This document shows, piece by piece, positions 30,468-42,673 of a stretch of 64,000 nt of DNA. A program made the translations under genes and the position numbers. Numbering within the stretch: position 1 is the stretch's first letter; each line of letters starts with the position of its first letter. The notes below the pieces were generated by a model. That model was not told the origin of the DNA. It worked only from the letters and a program-made list of their open reading frames with translations, and made no database searches. Source of the DNA: Macrostomum hystrix (lineage: Eukaryota; Platyhelminthes; Macrostomidae); the NCBI GenBank assembly GCA_950097015.1, contig CATNEN010000011.1, positions 3,376,501-3,440,500 on the forward strand. Direction: 5' to 3'.

Positions 30468-32263
30468 TATTCAATAATTAATGGATGGCAATGGAAGCTG
30501 AAAGTTCGACTAAGAATCAAGTAATAAGAAACTGATGCCATTTTTAAAGTAGCTAGGGGCCTACCTTACATTGATTCAAAATTTAACTAAATTCTATAGC
30601 CAGTGAACTTAAGTGAAACCAATAGTGAGTTAAATGTTAATAAAATGATACTAAATGGTTACTCTATGTTAAAAATAAAACTCATACAGTTTTAAGCAAA
30701 GAATAGCTAGCAAGCTTAAAAATCTGTCTATAAATAATATCATCTTTCATTTTTATTTTAATCAATATGTATTGTAAGCATAAAATATGTATAGGCTCTA
30801 GCATTTTGAGAATATAACTAACAAATTTAACTTGAAGTTATAGAAAAAATTAGTTTAACAGTGAAAAACTGATTTGCAGCAGATAGTCAATTAATCAAAG
30901 TTTTATATTGCTAGCCAGATGACACAATATCAGAATTTCTAAACTAGGCTATCAATTCTTAAAATTGAAAATATTTTATTCGACCCTAGAGGCTAGCTAT
31001 TTTCAACTTTCTAAACAATAGTCTGGCCTGCCAACTTCAGAACGACCACAATTAAAAACTAGACCTAGCTAAAGCAGAAAAAATATAACTAGCATTCTGT
31101 GTGAAGAACCAAAATCTGATACTTGAGTGACACACTAAAGTTGACAGAAAAGGCTTAGTAAAGTATTCAAAAGGGTTCAAATACATGTACTATAAAATTT
31201 AATGTTTATTCAAATAGATGATTACTCATTTGGTATTGCAAATGTTTGTAGCTGTCTAGCAACTGGTTAGGCAGAGGTAACATATAGTGAGTCCCAGTGA
31301 ATTATCATTCACATTTTGATCATTGCCAACCTAGCTAGGTTTATAATCGCGACCTTGAACTACCACAGTTTTGTTAAATTGAGTTCAAACCTATAATTCA
31401 TTTAGGGTATAGAATATTTTATATTAATAGGTTGTTTAAGTTTCAGCTTAAGCTTTAAAGTAATTAACTATATTATAATTGAAACTTTATCTGTAGTCTA
31501 AAGTATAAAAATGTTGAAGAAAACTAAAATTTCTTCGATATGAATGTTAAAAGTACAAATCGCAAAAAAAGTTGATTGCTTTTGGGCACACTAAAAACAC
31601 CACTTTAAACTTTTGTTTCTTGGAATGACACACTTTTAAAATGTGTAGTAGATTAATAGGTTAACAAATAATCGCATTTTTCTACTTCTATACGTTTTTA
31701 AATACCTAACATTATGTAGTCAAGAGAATAGATTATTATTTAGCCCTAAGAGAATTCCATATATTTTAACTTGAATGTGCTTTTATCTTAAATGTGCGAA
31801 CGTCTTCTAAGAACTCACTTATTGCCTGAGCCCTTTGCATCAGCATTTAGCATCAGCATTAAGGTATTGTTTGCCTTTCCTTTTTTGAAGTCCTCGCTCG
31901 GCGGTTAGATAAAAAAGCATTTGTCTAGCTCTAAACCATCTGACTAACAGATCTTTGACTTTGACGATTTGCTAAAATCGATTCAAGTATATGGCATGCC
32001 AAATACTAGGCCTATAAGTAATAGCTGATTACCTTGTCTGCCCAGATTTTCCATAGGCTTAGGCATAATATTTTACTCACAGAACTTCTATTACTCCATT
32101 TAAATTTAACCTTTCTTTAGCTAGCTAATCGGCCCCAGCTTAGGCTCCAGGCCTAGCCTAAGTAGCAATTTCTACATAGCTACATAGATCTTTGTCTTTT
32201 CTGGGTTGTTAGCAAGCATTGTTGGATTTTTATGTGGAATGCATATATGTCTATTTAAAAAAT
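30468..32263. other. Intergenic between RPE and TBC1D25 (divergent)
   Basis: About 1.8 kb of strongly AT-rich DNA between two divergent genes, so it should hold both promoters. A small direct repeat GCATCAGCATTTAGCATCAG occurs at about 31838-31858. No other element was recognised. Confidence 0.5.
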
Positions 32264-35200
32264 ATGTCTCTTTTTGACTTTCAATCACGAGAAGTTGTTC
32301 ATGTCAAAGTAAAGGTGAGTTAACAATGCTGTCAATGTTGTCAATGCAAAAATCATATATTTGCACTATATTAATTTAATAAAGAAAAAAAATTATTTAA
32401 GTGCACTTAGGCCTATTTTTTCATTTTTTACTAAAGCCAGTATTCATTGCCAGAAGTTTAGACAACAATCATAGGAGACATGAGCATACATGCGCAACAC
32501 CCGGCCGACCCGGCCGATCCAGCCAGGTGACGAGCGGCCGAGCAAGGTAAGTCGCAAAAATGGCCACCCGAGAAAAAAATCGGACAGAAAAAAACAAGTG
32601 GAAAAAAAGAAAAGAAGGCAGGAAAAGGAGGAAAGCAGAGAAAGGAAAGAAGAAAGGAAGGAAAGCAAATGGGGAAAGAAGCAAAAACGTGACAAAATCT
32701 GCAATCAGAGGCAACTTAGTCGCATTCCAAGGGAAGTAAGTTGCATTCAGAGGGAAGTAAGTCGCAATCAGAGGGAAGTAAGTCGCATTCAGAGGGGGCT
32801 AAGTCGCATTCAGAGGGAAGTAAGTCGCAATCAGAGGGAAGTAAGTCGCATTCCAAGGTAAGTAAGTCGCATTCAGAGGGGGCTAAGTTGCATTCAGAGG
32901 GAAGTAAGTCGCAATCAGAGGGAAGTAAGTCGTATTCAGAGGGAAGTAAGTCACATTCAGGGGGAGGTAAGTCGCAATCAGATTTATTACAGTGCATTAA
33001 ACTTATAGGGATAGGAACTGAAGTTACTGAACTCAAAAAAGTCCACTCTGCAAGTCCGAATGTGAGTCTTCTATATTCTCCGCATCAGAAGTTGCAGTAG
33101 GTTGCTGTTGACGACCTCCAGGAGCATCAGATCGCCAGTGACTCTTAAGCCAGTCATTTGCATATTGATCTGGTTTAAACTTTCTCAATGGTGGTCCATT
33201 AATGCGAATTCGCAGTAAATGTTCCAGAGTCTTGGGCATTAGACGTGTTCTTCTATCGTAAGCTATGTGTTTATAAATTGAAAAGCCACGCTCAGCCTCA
33301 GCAGATGATATAGGCAACGTCAGTACCACCAAAATTAGGTGCTTTATTATTTTAGGCAGCCAGTCGACGGTCCTTTTCTCCAAAAAGTTTTTTGGTGCAA
33401 AAATATTTCATTTTTGTAATGACCACAGACCACATAGTTTTATAAAAAAATAGGCATACAGTTAAAATTTCTCTCTGGCGTACATTTTATGGGCTACAGT
33501 TTGCTTCCCGGCGTACATTTGAAATTTGAATTTCTGGCACACAAGACCATTTTTCTGGCATACAGTATGACACATTCGTGAGTATGGTGATGGTGATGTT
33601 GAGCCTCATGGTCTCCGGCACCACCTGGAAGATCCGATTGGACAAGCAGGGAAGCAGCTTGACGGGCGACGCCACGCAGCTGACGTCACCAATTTCATTC
33701 ACGCCGACGATCGAGTCGCCTGAGTGCACTCTGCTGCCAGCGGAAGACTAATTAGATGACGAGGCATTTTACTATTGCAACACAGTCATGGTTACCCCTG
33801 CCGTTTACCCAGATAAAAAAATATTTGGGCATAGGTATGTCGGATTTTTTTTAAAAACAAAGTCGCACGGCCGGTGTAAATTTGGGAGGTTGCGCATGTA
33901 TGGACATGAGTTAACATGAATTATTTTACCATTCTAGTGCTAAATTTGTAAAAGAATGCCAAAGCTCAAAGTATAGTATATAAGCATAAGCTTTAGGCCC
34001 TAGTGATTGATTTTTCTTTAAAAGTTTAGGAAACTTGAAATTTTGGCTTTATTATGTAGAATAGGTTTCCCAAAGTATACATTTTTATTGACTCTTGTCT
34101 CTTGATTGCCAGCTATTTTCTATTCTTTGTCCACTAGACTTTATCCAACTCTAAAATTGTTACAGATAAGCCAAAAGCAAAGAAATGAAATAGTACTTAT
34201 TACTCAAAATTGTTTCAACTTTGGAACTGCCTATTTAATATTCTTAATATTATGGTAATATATTCCAACCTGATATTTTCCTGACTTTAGATTATTTCAA
34301 TCATATAGAAATTTTCTATATTTTCTCTCTGTATTAAATATACATTTGCTAGGTTAGAAAAATATCTTTTTTTTTGACAAAAAGTTTGCCTTAACTAGCT
34401 AATGTTTAACATTTATTATTTAATTAATTAAAATAAACCCTAAACTAATCCCTAAACTTATAATAGATAAGGCCTTTAAGAATTTTAGGAAGGTTTATAA
34501 GAAGTAAAATTAATGTATTCAAATAAATTAAAAATGCTTAAGTACTCAAACTAGAAAAACAAAAAAGTTTTTTTCTAAAATATTTTTTAAATAGTCAATT
34601 AGTAGTAGTATACATTGATAGGCATTCTATTGATTTGTGGAATATTTAGGATAATGTAAAACAAAATGCCATCTGTTAAATAATGTTAAATAATGCCTAA
34701 GCTTAAATTTATTTTGATGAATAAAATATTTTTGAAATTTTAGTTTAGTAAGAATACTTGCCTAGCCTATATAGTGAGGATTTTCATAGCTATCACAAAA
34801 ATATTTCACATGTAAGCAAATGAATAAACATTTTAAGTAGCGAATATTTATTACATAGTAACTAAGATTTATTACCTATTATCTACTCACCATTTAGGTA
34901 AATTGACTTGAAAAACACCATTTAACTCTTTTATCTACCATTTATCACTTCATGTTTAGTTGTGCAATGGAGCCAACAGTACAGAGGACCCAGTCTACAA
35001 GAAGTTTAGCATTGATCCTGGCATTACAACATTTGAAGTACTGCAAAGACTACTGGCTAGAGCATTTGAGATTAAATGGTTTGGCTTCTCTTTTTTACTA
35101 CCAAGTTAAATAAGTATCGTTTGAATGTAGGCTAGCTTATAATGTAGATTGCATCCTCATTAATATTTTACAGTGACTTTACCATATCCTACTTGGTCAC

Positions 35201-38200
35201 CGACGATATTGGAGAAAAGGTCTACTTATCAATGCTATCTGACTGGGATTTGGATGCTGCGATACTAAGCGCTTCAGATCCCATCTTGAGGCTGAAGATT
35301 ATGTTAAGAAATTTTGACAATGGTAAGTTATAGTTATGAAATTAATGCTGTCGATGTTAACTATAACGCAAATATTATATTTCTTTATTGCTTTGTAATG
35401 ATCGATTGATAAAATTGAAGCTAGAATCGTAGCAGGATCGGCAGCAAAAATCTTATCAAGATCCGCAGCCAGAATATTATCGAGATCCGCAGCAAGAATC
35501 GTATCAGGATCCGCAGCAAGAATCTTATCAGGATCCGCAGCAAGAATCTTATCAGGATCCACAGCAAGAATATTAGTAGGATCCACAGCAAGAATCGTAT
35601 CAGGATCCGCAGCAAGAGTTGTATCAGGATCCGCAGCAAGAATCGTATCAGGATCCACAGCAAGAATCGTATCAGGATCCGCAGCAAGAATATTAGTAGG
35701 ATTCACAGCAAGAATCGTATCAGGATCCGCAGCAAGAACCGTATCAGGATCCGCAGCAAGAATCGTATCAGGATCCGCAGCAAGAATATTAGTAGGATTC
35801 GTAGCAAGAATCGTATCAGGATCCGCAGCAAGAATCGTATCAGGATCCACAACAAGAATCGTATCAGGATCCGCAGCAAGAATATTAGTAGGTTCCACAG
35901 CAAGAATCGTATCAGGATCCGCAGCAAGAATTGTATCAGGATCCGCAGCAAGAATCTTATCAGGATTCGCAGCTAGAATATTATAACAAAAAAGAGATAG
36001 TTTTTGTCACACATAATCTGTGACTATTTTATGTTGTGTTTCTAGTTGTTATATATTTACAAATGCAGTATTATGATTATTGTAGCTAATCTGCATTATT
36101 TCTTGCTGCTGAGCATAAAACAGTCACATGTTTATGTATTTTTTATTTCAGGCTTAGAAAGCGGAATATTCACCTTTCATCAGGTGTACAATCAGAGCTT
36201 TGAGGACGGACTGAATCACGATGATGATGCCAGAATAGCGTGTAATGATTTTGCATAGCTTTGTTAAACATGTTTACTGGATTCGATTTGATTTCTTGCA
36301 ATGAAAATGGTTAAAAGGCTAGTAGTTTAGACTCATTGTCAAGCTATCTTTATTACAAGCTCCTACTCATACTTTTGTCCTTATATAATCCCTATTTCAA
36401 GGTCCATCAATGAACATTTAAATTATTATATTGGTTATTTATGCCTTGTGGTATCTGGGATAAAGATTGTAAGCTTGTTCAAAATCATGTTAAATTAGGT
36501 GTCACAAATCAGTGAAAGTTTTTGAGTAACGTTTTGTGCCCATGTGTGAATTAACTGTTTGTTATTGCGGTGATGTGTTTAAAAAGGCTTGCGATTGCTT
36601 GCGATTTCATTGTTTTTTATATCTTTATTCATAAATATTTTAGCTGATCACATTTTAATTAGGTCTTTGTTGCACTTGTTTTCTCTGCCGCAGGCATGGA
36701 CAAAGACTGGGATATTATATCGCGCGGAGAATTACCATTGCAATCGCAAGCAGGTCTATTGGCCATACAGCGGCAGCAACAGCAGCAGCAGCAGCAACAG
36801 CAGGGATCATTGTCCTCTTCTAAATCATCGTCAAACGCTCTAGTTGCGTCGAATTCTAGCTCATCAGCGGCGGCGGCGGCGGCGGGGGCTTCAAATGGTA
36901 GCAACGGGCCGCAGGACACATCACCCGCCGGCGGTACAGCGGGATCTAGCTCAGCTGGGCAGTTTTTTTCCCAGCTAGGTAGTCACGTTGGCAAGTCAAT
37001 GTTCTCCCAGATGCAGAAAGCTGTTGGCGGTTGGAAAATTTTGCCTGATTTGAATCTACCAGCGACGGCTAGTTCGGCGTTGTCGTTCGCTAGACAAGAC
37101 CTGCTGTCAGCAGCTCCGCCCAGGGCGCCTGTGTCTGACAGGGAGTTTCAATCGCATCTTGACTCTGCTGGTCGGGTGCGAGACTTCTGGGCTCTGAAAC
37201 AGGCCGTGTTTCTGGGCGGATTGGACCCGTCTTTGCGCAAGGTCAGTGGAATTTTTGCGAGTGTCGGTGGATTTTATAGGATCGGTCAGTGGGGGTTGCC
37301 TGAAGTGTCGGTGGATTTAATAGGATCGGTCAGTGGGGGTTGCCTGAAGTGTCGGTGGATTTAAAAACATATAGTAATCTTTCAAGCCAATTCACAGTTC
37401 GCATCATCAAGTTTAGCATCTGATTAATTGAATCCTATGTCAAATTACAGGTTGCCTGGCGCCTGCTGTTACCCGTGTTCCCTAAGGGCAGCACTGGTCA
37501 GGAGCGGATGGCATTCATGAAGCGGTCGGCTCAGCGCTACTCGGACATGAAACGGCGCTGGAAGGAGACGTATGCCGCTGGCCAAATGAGTCAGGGCCAC
37601 CTAGCACTCATCACCGCCATCAGCAAGGATGTGATCAGAACTGACAGAGGTGTGTATACTCTGCTGATATATACTGCCTGACTGTCTATTAACTCTATTA
37701 ACTTTCTATTAATAAAGAATTATATAGGTATTTGAAATAAAAGTACAATGTTCAAACCAATATTTGAGCCGCTTATGCGGCTTTAACAGCACTGTTCTCA
37801 AAATTAACTGCTCAAATCAAATCCGATTCCCTTGAACAAGACCAGGCCTTTTTTGCCTATCCGCCCGTGAATAATCCCAGCCAATTGGCTCACTTGCATC
37901 TCATGAGTCTGCTGCGCTGTGGATACAGTGGGCCCATTATGCCTGATCGATCGGCGCATCAATCTGAACAGAAGGATTTGCATCGTCCAAATAATAGCAA
38001 TGGTTTTCCATTTAGATTATTTTTATTTAGATCATAATGTAGCTTCATTAATATGATCATGCCTTTGTAGGGCCTGTGTGTTCTACCAAATATATTTTTA
38101 TGCCATCTTTCTGTTCTAGTCTTTCAGATCTCTAGACATGTGATCCCAATTCTTCCTGTCCCAAACTCTTTTAATCTCAATTCTTCCCGTCCCAAACTCT

Positions 38201-40556
38201 TTTAATCCCAATTCTTCCCATTTCAAACTCTTTTAATCCCAATTCTTCCCATTTCAACCTCTTTTAATCCCAATTCTTCTCATTTCAAACTCTTTTAATC
38301 CCAATTCTTCCCGTCTCAAACTCTTTTAATCTCAATTCTTCCCATCCCAAACTCTTTTAATCCCAATTCTTCCCATCCCAAACTCTTTTTATCCCAATCC
38401 TTCTCATCCCAAACTCTTTTAATCCCAATTCTTCCCGTCTCAAACTCTTTTAATCCCAATCCTTCCCATCCCAAACTCTTTTAATCCCAATTCTTCCCAT
38501 CCCAAACTCTTTTAATCCCAATCCTTCTCATCCCAAACTCTTTTAATCCCAATTCTTCCCGTCCCAAACTCTTTTAATCCCAATTCTTCCTGTCCCAAAC
38601 TCTTTTAATCCCAATTCTTCCCGTCCCAAACTCTTTTAATCCCAATTCTTCCCGTCCCAAACTCTTTTAATCCCAATTCTTCCCATCCCAAACTCTTTTA
38701 ATTCCAATTCTTCCCGTCCCAAACTCTTTTAATCCCAATTCTTCCCGTCCCAAACTCTTTTAATCGCGATTCATGGTATCCCTCCTCTTGTAATAAAAAT
38801 TCTAAATCTTTGTTTTTAACCAATTCCAATAAGTACTAACACTTTATACCATGTATTTTAATTTGCGAATTAGTTTTTTTAATCAGATTTCACTTGTGAA
38901 GGTTTTAAAGCAATCGTTTGTTTCTTAGAAAAATAAATTACCTAGTCAAAAAAACGGAAGATTTTGTATAATGTACTATCCGCACTACTCACGAATAGTA
39001 GAAATAATACAAATATTGAGTCTATAAAAAATTAAAAACAATATATCGATTTTTTAGAAAATTTTTCATTAACGTCCACTTAAAAAATGAAGAAGCGATT
39101 CCTTCATATTTAATGCAAAATTATCCCTGCCCATCCAGGTCATCCGTTCTACTCTGGCGGTAGCGGTAATCTTGCCTCGGGAGGCAGCATGGCCGATGCT
39201 GATAGCGAATATTCGCCCCATGTTCTGCAACTGTTCGACTTGCTAGTGACTTACGCTATTTACCATCCCTCGGTGGGGTATGCCCAAGGTGAGTCGCTTT
39301 CTCTGGGATTAAATTATCCCTCTGAGTAAAATCCCTCTTCTTAGATCCTTATATAGACGTAATTTCTAGGTCTTTGAAAACCTCCTCAGATCCTCACAGA
39401 GAAATTCCATTCTCAGATTCAATGAAATAACCTATTCTCAGATCCTCACAGAGAAATTCCATTCTCAGATTCAATTAAATAACCTATTCTCAGATCCTCA
39501 CGATGAAATCTCATCTCATATCCTCACAATAAAATCCCATTATCAGATCCTCACAACAAAATCCCATTTTCAGATCCTCACAACAAAATCCCATTCTCAT
39601 ATCCTCACAATCAAATCCCATTATCAGATCCTCACAATATATTGTGAGGATACACAATGGGATTATGGGATAATGGGATTTTATAAAATCCCATTCTCAG
39701 ATCCCCATCCAAAAATCCCACTTGTCCAGGCATGAGCGATCTAGCCAGCCCATTGCTGGTGGTGCAAGAGGACGAGGCGTACGCCTACATCTGCTTCTGC
39801 GCCCTGATGTGCCGCACCAAAGACAATTTCCGGCGCGAGTCAACCGCCATGCTGACCAAATTTCAGCACCTCCACGATCTCATTGTGCATATGGATGCCG
39901 AGCTAGCCGCATTCCTTCGCTGCCACGGCTTAGCTGACATGTTCTTCACTCACCGCTGGCTGCTGTTGGAGATGAAGCGAGAATTTGAATTTAGCGACAC
40001 GCTGCGCATGCTAGAAATTCAGTGGGCCGCCCTACCGCATCTGTTCACTTTTCCGCGCGGCGCCAACGGTGTGCCATTGCAGGAGGCCTGCTTCGACACC
40101 TCCCTGCCCGCCGGCGGGGCTGCCGTATGTCCGGGCGCCGTCGCTGGAGGCTCAGCTTCGCCGCCTTCGCCGAAGGACACGCCCTACCTCCGCCTGCAGT
40201 CAATGCTGAGACAATCTCGCGAGGAGGTGTCTAGCGGCTCCGCGGTGTCGTCCTCCGTTGTCGTATTGAAAGATGGAGTCGTTGAACTGCCACCGCCTGA
40301 AGCTCTTGGCTGCGGCAATCCGTTCCTATTGTTCATGTGCGCCAGCATGCTGCAGGAGCATCGCGACCGGGTGATGCGGTCCTGTCACGACATGTGCGAA
40401 ATTGTTATGCACTTTAATAGACTAATTCGCAGTCACAATTTGGGCGCCATTTTGAATCGGGCCAGGCAAATGTACACGGAGTACATGGAGGCTCAAGATG
40501 ACAAGTTTTCGCTGGCCCTCACTTCCGGCGTTCAAACGGCTTCATCTGCTGAGTGA
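32264..40556 (+). CDS. TBC1D25: TBC1D25-like Rab GTPase-activating protein, seven exons
   Basis: Exons: 32264-32314, 34960-35078, 35174-35322, 36694-37241, 37451-37649, 39139-39288, 39730-40556; 680 aa (human 688). Every junction is GT-AG and in phase. TBC1D25 (OATL1) stimulates Rab33B GTP hydrolysis on autophagosomes and binds ATG8 proteins. The N-terminal PB1-like region spans exons 1-3 (REVVHVKVK, ITTFEVLQRLLARAF, YLSMLSDWDLDAA). W112-D-I-I115 fits the LC3-interacting W-x-x-I motif. Exon 4 holds Gln and Ala runs. The TBC domain has the arginine finger at 352 (ISKDVIRTDRG) and the glutamine finger at 405 (GYAQGMSD), so GAP activity should be intact. Also visible: THRWLLLEMKREF and the C-terminal GNPFLLFMCASMLQEHRD. 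Exon 1 encodes only 17 residues, MSLFDFQSREVVHVKVK; it fits by homology and phase. Confidence 0.93.
32690..32985. repeat. 21-bp minisatellite in TBC1D25 intron 1
   Basis: About 14 units of AGGGAAGTAAGTCGCATTCA(G) with variants AGGGGGCTAAG and CAAGGTAAGTAAG. The period is divisible by three, so ORFs run through both strands. Some units contain donor-like GGTAAGT. Confidence 0.93.
33033..33410 (-). pseudogene. hAT transposase C-terminal fragment
   Basis: Antisense inside TBC1D25 intron 1. About 120 residues match the hAT dimerisation domain: LPISSAEAERGFSIYKHI, then RTRLMPKTLEHLLRIRINGPP and a WL segment, as in ZNF862/hAT-type proteins. The catalytic N-terminal part is absent and no start codon is visible, so this is a relic. 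It borders the 21-bp array. Confidence 0.8.
33487..33745 (-). pseudogene. Possible PDZ-domain exon fragment
   Basis: Antisense in TBC1D25 intron 1. The text VHSGDSIVGVNEIGDVS, followed by LLPCLSNRIFQVVPETMRLN, resembles the second half of a PDZ domain (GDxIxxVN, then helix B and the last strand). An acceptor-like CTGGCAG lies just upstream at about 33744. No partner exons were found, so it may be an exon carried in by a transposon or a chance match. Confidence 0.3.
33746..34959. other. Rest of TBC1D25 intron 1
   Basis: AT-rich intronic DNA with no gene or repeat that I can support. Confidence 0.5.
35430..35985. repeat. 24-bp minisatellite in TBC1D25 intron 3
   Basis: About 23 units of GCAGCAAGAATCGTATCAGG plus ATCC, with variants carrying TATTAGTAGGATTC. 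The period is divisible by three; the minus-strand ORF of 199 codons (repeats of ILAADPDT) is an artefact of the repeat. Downstream at about 36152-36183 lies an acceptor-like TTTCAG followed by a short open stretch; its phase does not fit as an internal exon. Confidence 0.95.
37242..37365. repeat. Short tandem duplication in TBC1D25 intron 4
   Basis: GATCGGTCAGTGGGGGTTGC and its flanks occur twice, about 55 bp apart. A related GGTCAGTGGA is the actual exon 4 donor, so the intron start itself belongs to the repeat. Confidence 0.75.
37650..39138. repeat. TBC1D25 intron 5 with a 31-bp minisatellite
   Basis: At about 38150-38770 there are some 20 units of CCCAATTCTTCCCGTCCCAA plus ACTCTTTTAAT. 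It is pyrimidine-rich on the sense strand. The rest of the intron is AT-rich with no other feature seen. Confidence 0.93.
39395..39720. repeat. Repeat with internal inversion in TBC1D25 intron 6
   Basis: Forward units CAGATCCTCACAA...AAATCCCATT of about 27 bp switch to inverted copies at about 39640-39680 and back again. The switches create two perfect palindromes, 39629-39650 (22 bp) and 39672-39695 (24 bp). Confidence 0.85.
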
Positions 40557-42138
40557 CTTTCTTTCATAATTCTTAATTATTAATTCATAGTTCATTATAA
40601 GTTATTAACTATGAGTTTGTAATGCACGTCAGAGCTTAAAAAGAAATCAGGATTTTCTTGAGTATTAGTGTCCATTTTGTTTTCAAGTTCAGCTAAAACC
40701 TTAACGGGCGATGTAAAAAACTATTAGTGTAGATTTTCTAGATTTCTATAAAATAATTCGTTAATGTACATTTAAACTCAAAATATATAATCCGGATTCC
40801 CGTATTTACGATTGCTTAGTGTACATTCAAACTAAAAATAGAATTGGGGATTCCCGTATCTACGATTGCTTAGTGCGCGCGTTCATACTAAAATAGAATT
40901 GGGGATCCCGTATCTACGATTGCTTAGTGCGCGAGTTCATACTAAAAATAGAATTGGGGTTTCCCGTATCTACGATTGCTTAGTGCGCGCGTTCATACTA
41001 AAAATAGAATTGGGGATTCCCGTATCTACGATTGCTTAGTGCACATTCCAACTTAAACTATTTTTTTGTTTTAATATTAAATCGTCTAGATTAGACGTAA
41101 CTCTCAAAATAACAACTCAAAATATGTCCTTATCAGTAGGTCTGTTCTAAAAATAGCAACATAGGATTTCCCTCAGCTTCGATCGATCGATAGTTTTATT
41201 TATTGCGCGCATGTAATAAAATTTTACTTTTCCTTCAAAACACTTATGTCACACGTTACCTCAGTTACAGATTTCGATTCAATATTTGAGCTGTTGCAGA
41301 GTACACAGAGACCTGCAGATTAGCCACCTTTATTTTTTTAATTTATGTTTAGCAATCGTACTACTGCTAGAGCGACTGCTAAGTAGTATTTGCGCGCATA
41401 GGTTAGTCTATTACCTGTTTTGCAATACATTCATAAATATCTATGCCTACATTCAATATTATTCAGTTTGCAGTTGGTTATTGCTTGTACATAGTTTATT
41501 GCTGTGCGATAAATCAATAATATTAACTGGTTTTCTTACAAATAATGTATCTTTTGTTTTTTTCTGCGGAATATTGGGTCACTAAACTACATAGTTAAGA
41601 ATAAACGAGTTTTTGAAATTTTGAATCTTTTCAAACTACTTATAGTTGTTTTTTTCATTGCAATATCAAATTTAGTTGAAAGCATATTCTAAAAATATGT
41701 TTTAGTATTATTGATTATCATTATTGAATATGATTATAATTAATACCTACAGTAGATTGGGTGATGGTCGGCATTTACATTCGGTTTGTTTGTTTATTTT
41801 TCCTCCAACGCAATATCCGTCTTAATGTTTTGAATTTTTGTTTGTAATCGCTTCTATTATTTTGCTAAGTAGTTGTATTATTATATCTGTTATAGTCACA
41901 GCGTGCAAGTAAAACTTGAATATTTCTTATATATCTCAAAATTTGTTTAATCCATCCGTTCATTCCAAGATACAAAAAAATTGTTTTACTTTGTTCAGTT
42001 CAGAAATAAATGGAGTGTTTAATTCTTAAAATGCTTTATTTGTTGCGACTGAGATTATGTCTATAGCAAAATTTTATTTTGTTTCTGGCTAATATTGCTT
42101 GTATTAACTTGCTATTCCTTTGTTAAATAAGGTCTTGT
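40557..42138. repeat. 3' flank of TBC1D25 with a ~55-bp repeat
   Basis: At about 40780-41050 there are five copies of a unit containing GGGGATTCCCGTATCTACGA and TTGCTTAGTGCGCGCG. The rest (to 42138) is AT-rich with no gene seen; an ORF at 41286-41585 is AT-driven. Confidence 0.8.
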
Positions 42139-42369
42139 TATAATGTATCCCACACTGTCCCAGATCCCACTGCCTCATTCCAACACTCCCAGATCCCACA
42201 GCCTTGTGTATCCCACACTGTCCCAGATCCCACAGCCTTGTGTATCCCACACTGTCCCAGATCCCACAGCCTTGTGTATCCCACACTCTCCCAGATCCCA
42301 CAGCCTTGTGTATCCCACACTCTCCCAGATCCCACAGCCTTGTGTATCCCACACTGTCCCAGATCCCAC
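42139..42369. repeat. 34-bp minisatellite, left part
   Basis: Units with CAGCCTTGTGTATCCCACAC followed by T(C/G)TCCCAGATCCCA. The array is split by Gypsy 2 and resumes at 47035. All frames are open because 34 is not a multiple of three and the 102-bp super-period lacks stops. Confidence 0.95.
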
Positions 42370-42543
42370 TGTTGTGGCTGCTAGCCAAATAAGCGAGGCG
42401 AGGCCAAGTCCAGTTAACCAAGGGTGAGGGTGCTCTCTCGCGTAGCGAGAGCCGTGTATATATATTATTGAACTTGAACCTCACATGTACATTGATTACA
42501 TAAGTACACTATGAGCAAATGTGCACGTAGGCCATTCACAACA
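42370..42543 (-). repeat. Gypsy 2, 3' LTR
   Basis: 174-bp direct repeat of 46861-47034, bounded by TG...CA. It contains an inverted repeat, CTCTCGCGTAGCGAGAG, that could form a hairpin in the transcript. Confidence 0.95.
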
Positions 42544-42558
42544 TCATCCCCCCTCCAA
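42544..42558 (-). promoter_or_regulatory. Gypsy 2 polypurine tract
   Basis: On the coding strand GGAGGGGGGATGA abuts the 3' LTR, the expected position of the plus-strand primer. Confidence 0.7.
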
Positions 42559-42673
42559 AGAGGTGACAGGCAACGGGCGGGATGGCATAGTTTGAGACAT
42601 GCATTTAATCAGTTCGTATCGCATGTGATTGCTCTCTCCACAACAGTCACTTGAGTCACATGTCGGTTCACAC

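Noticed and set aside
36152-36258. Extra TBC1D25 exon (after an acceptor-like TTTCAG)
   Set aside because: The frame continues from exon 3, but no donor keeps the phase to exon 4. It could only be an alternative terminal exon, for which there is no evidence.
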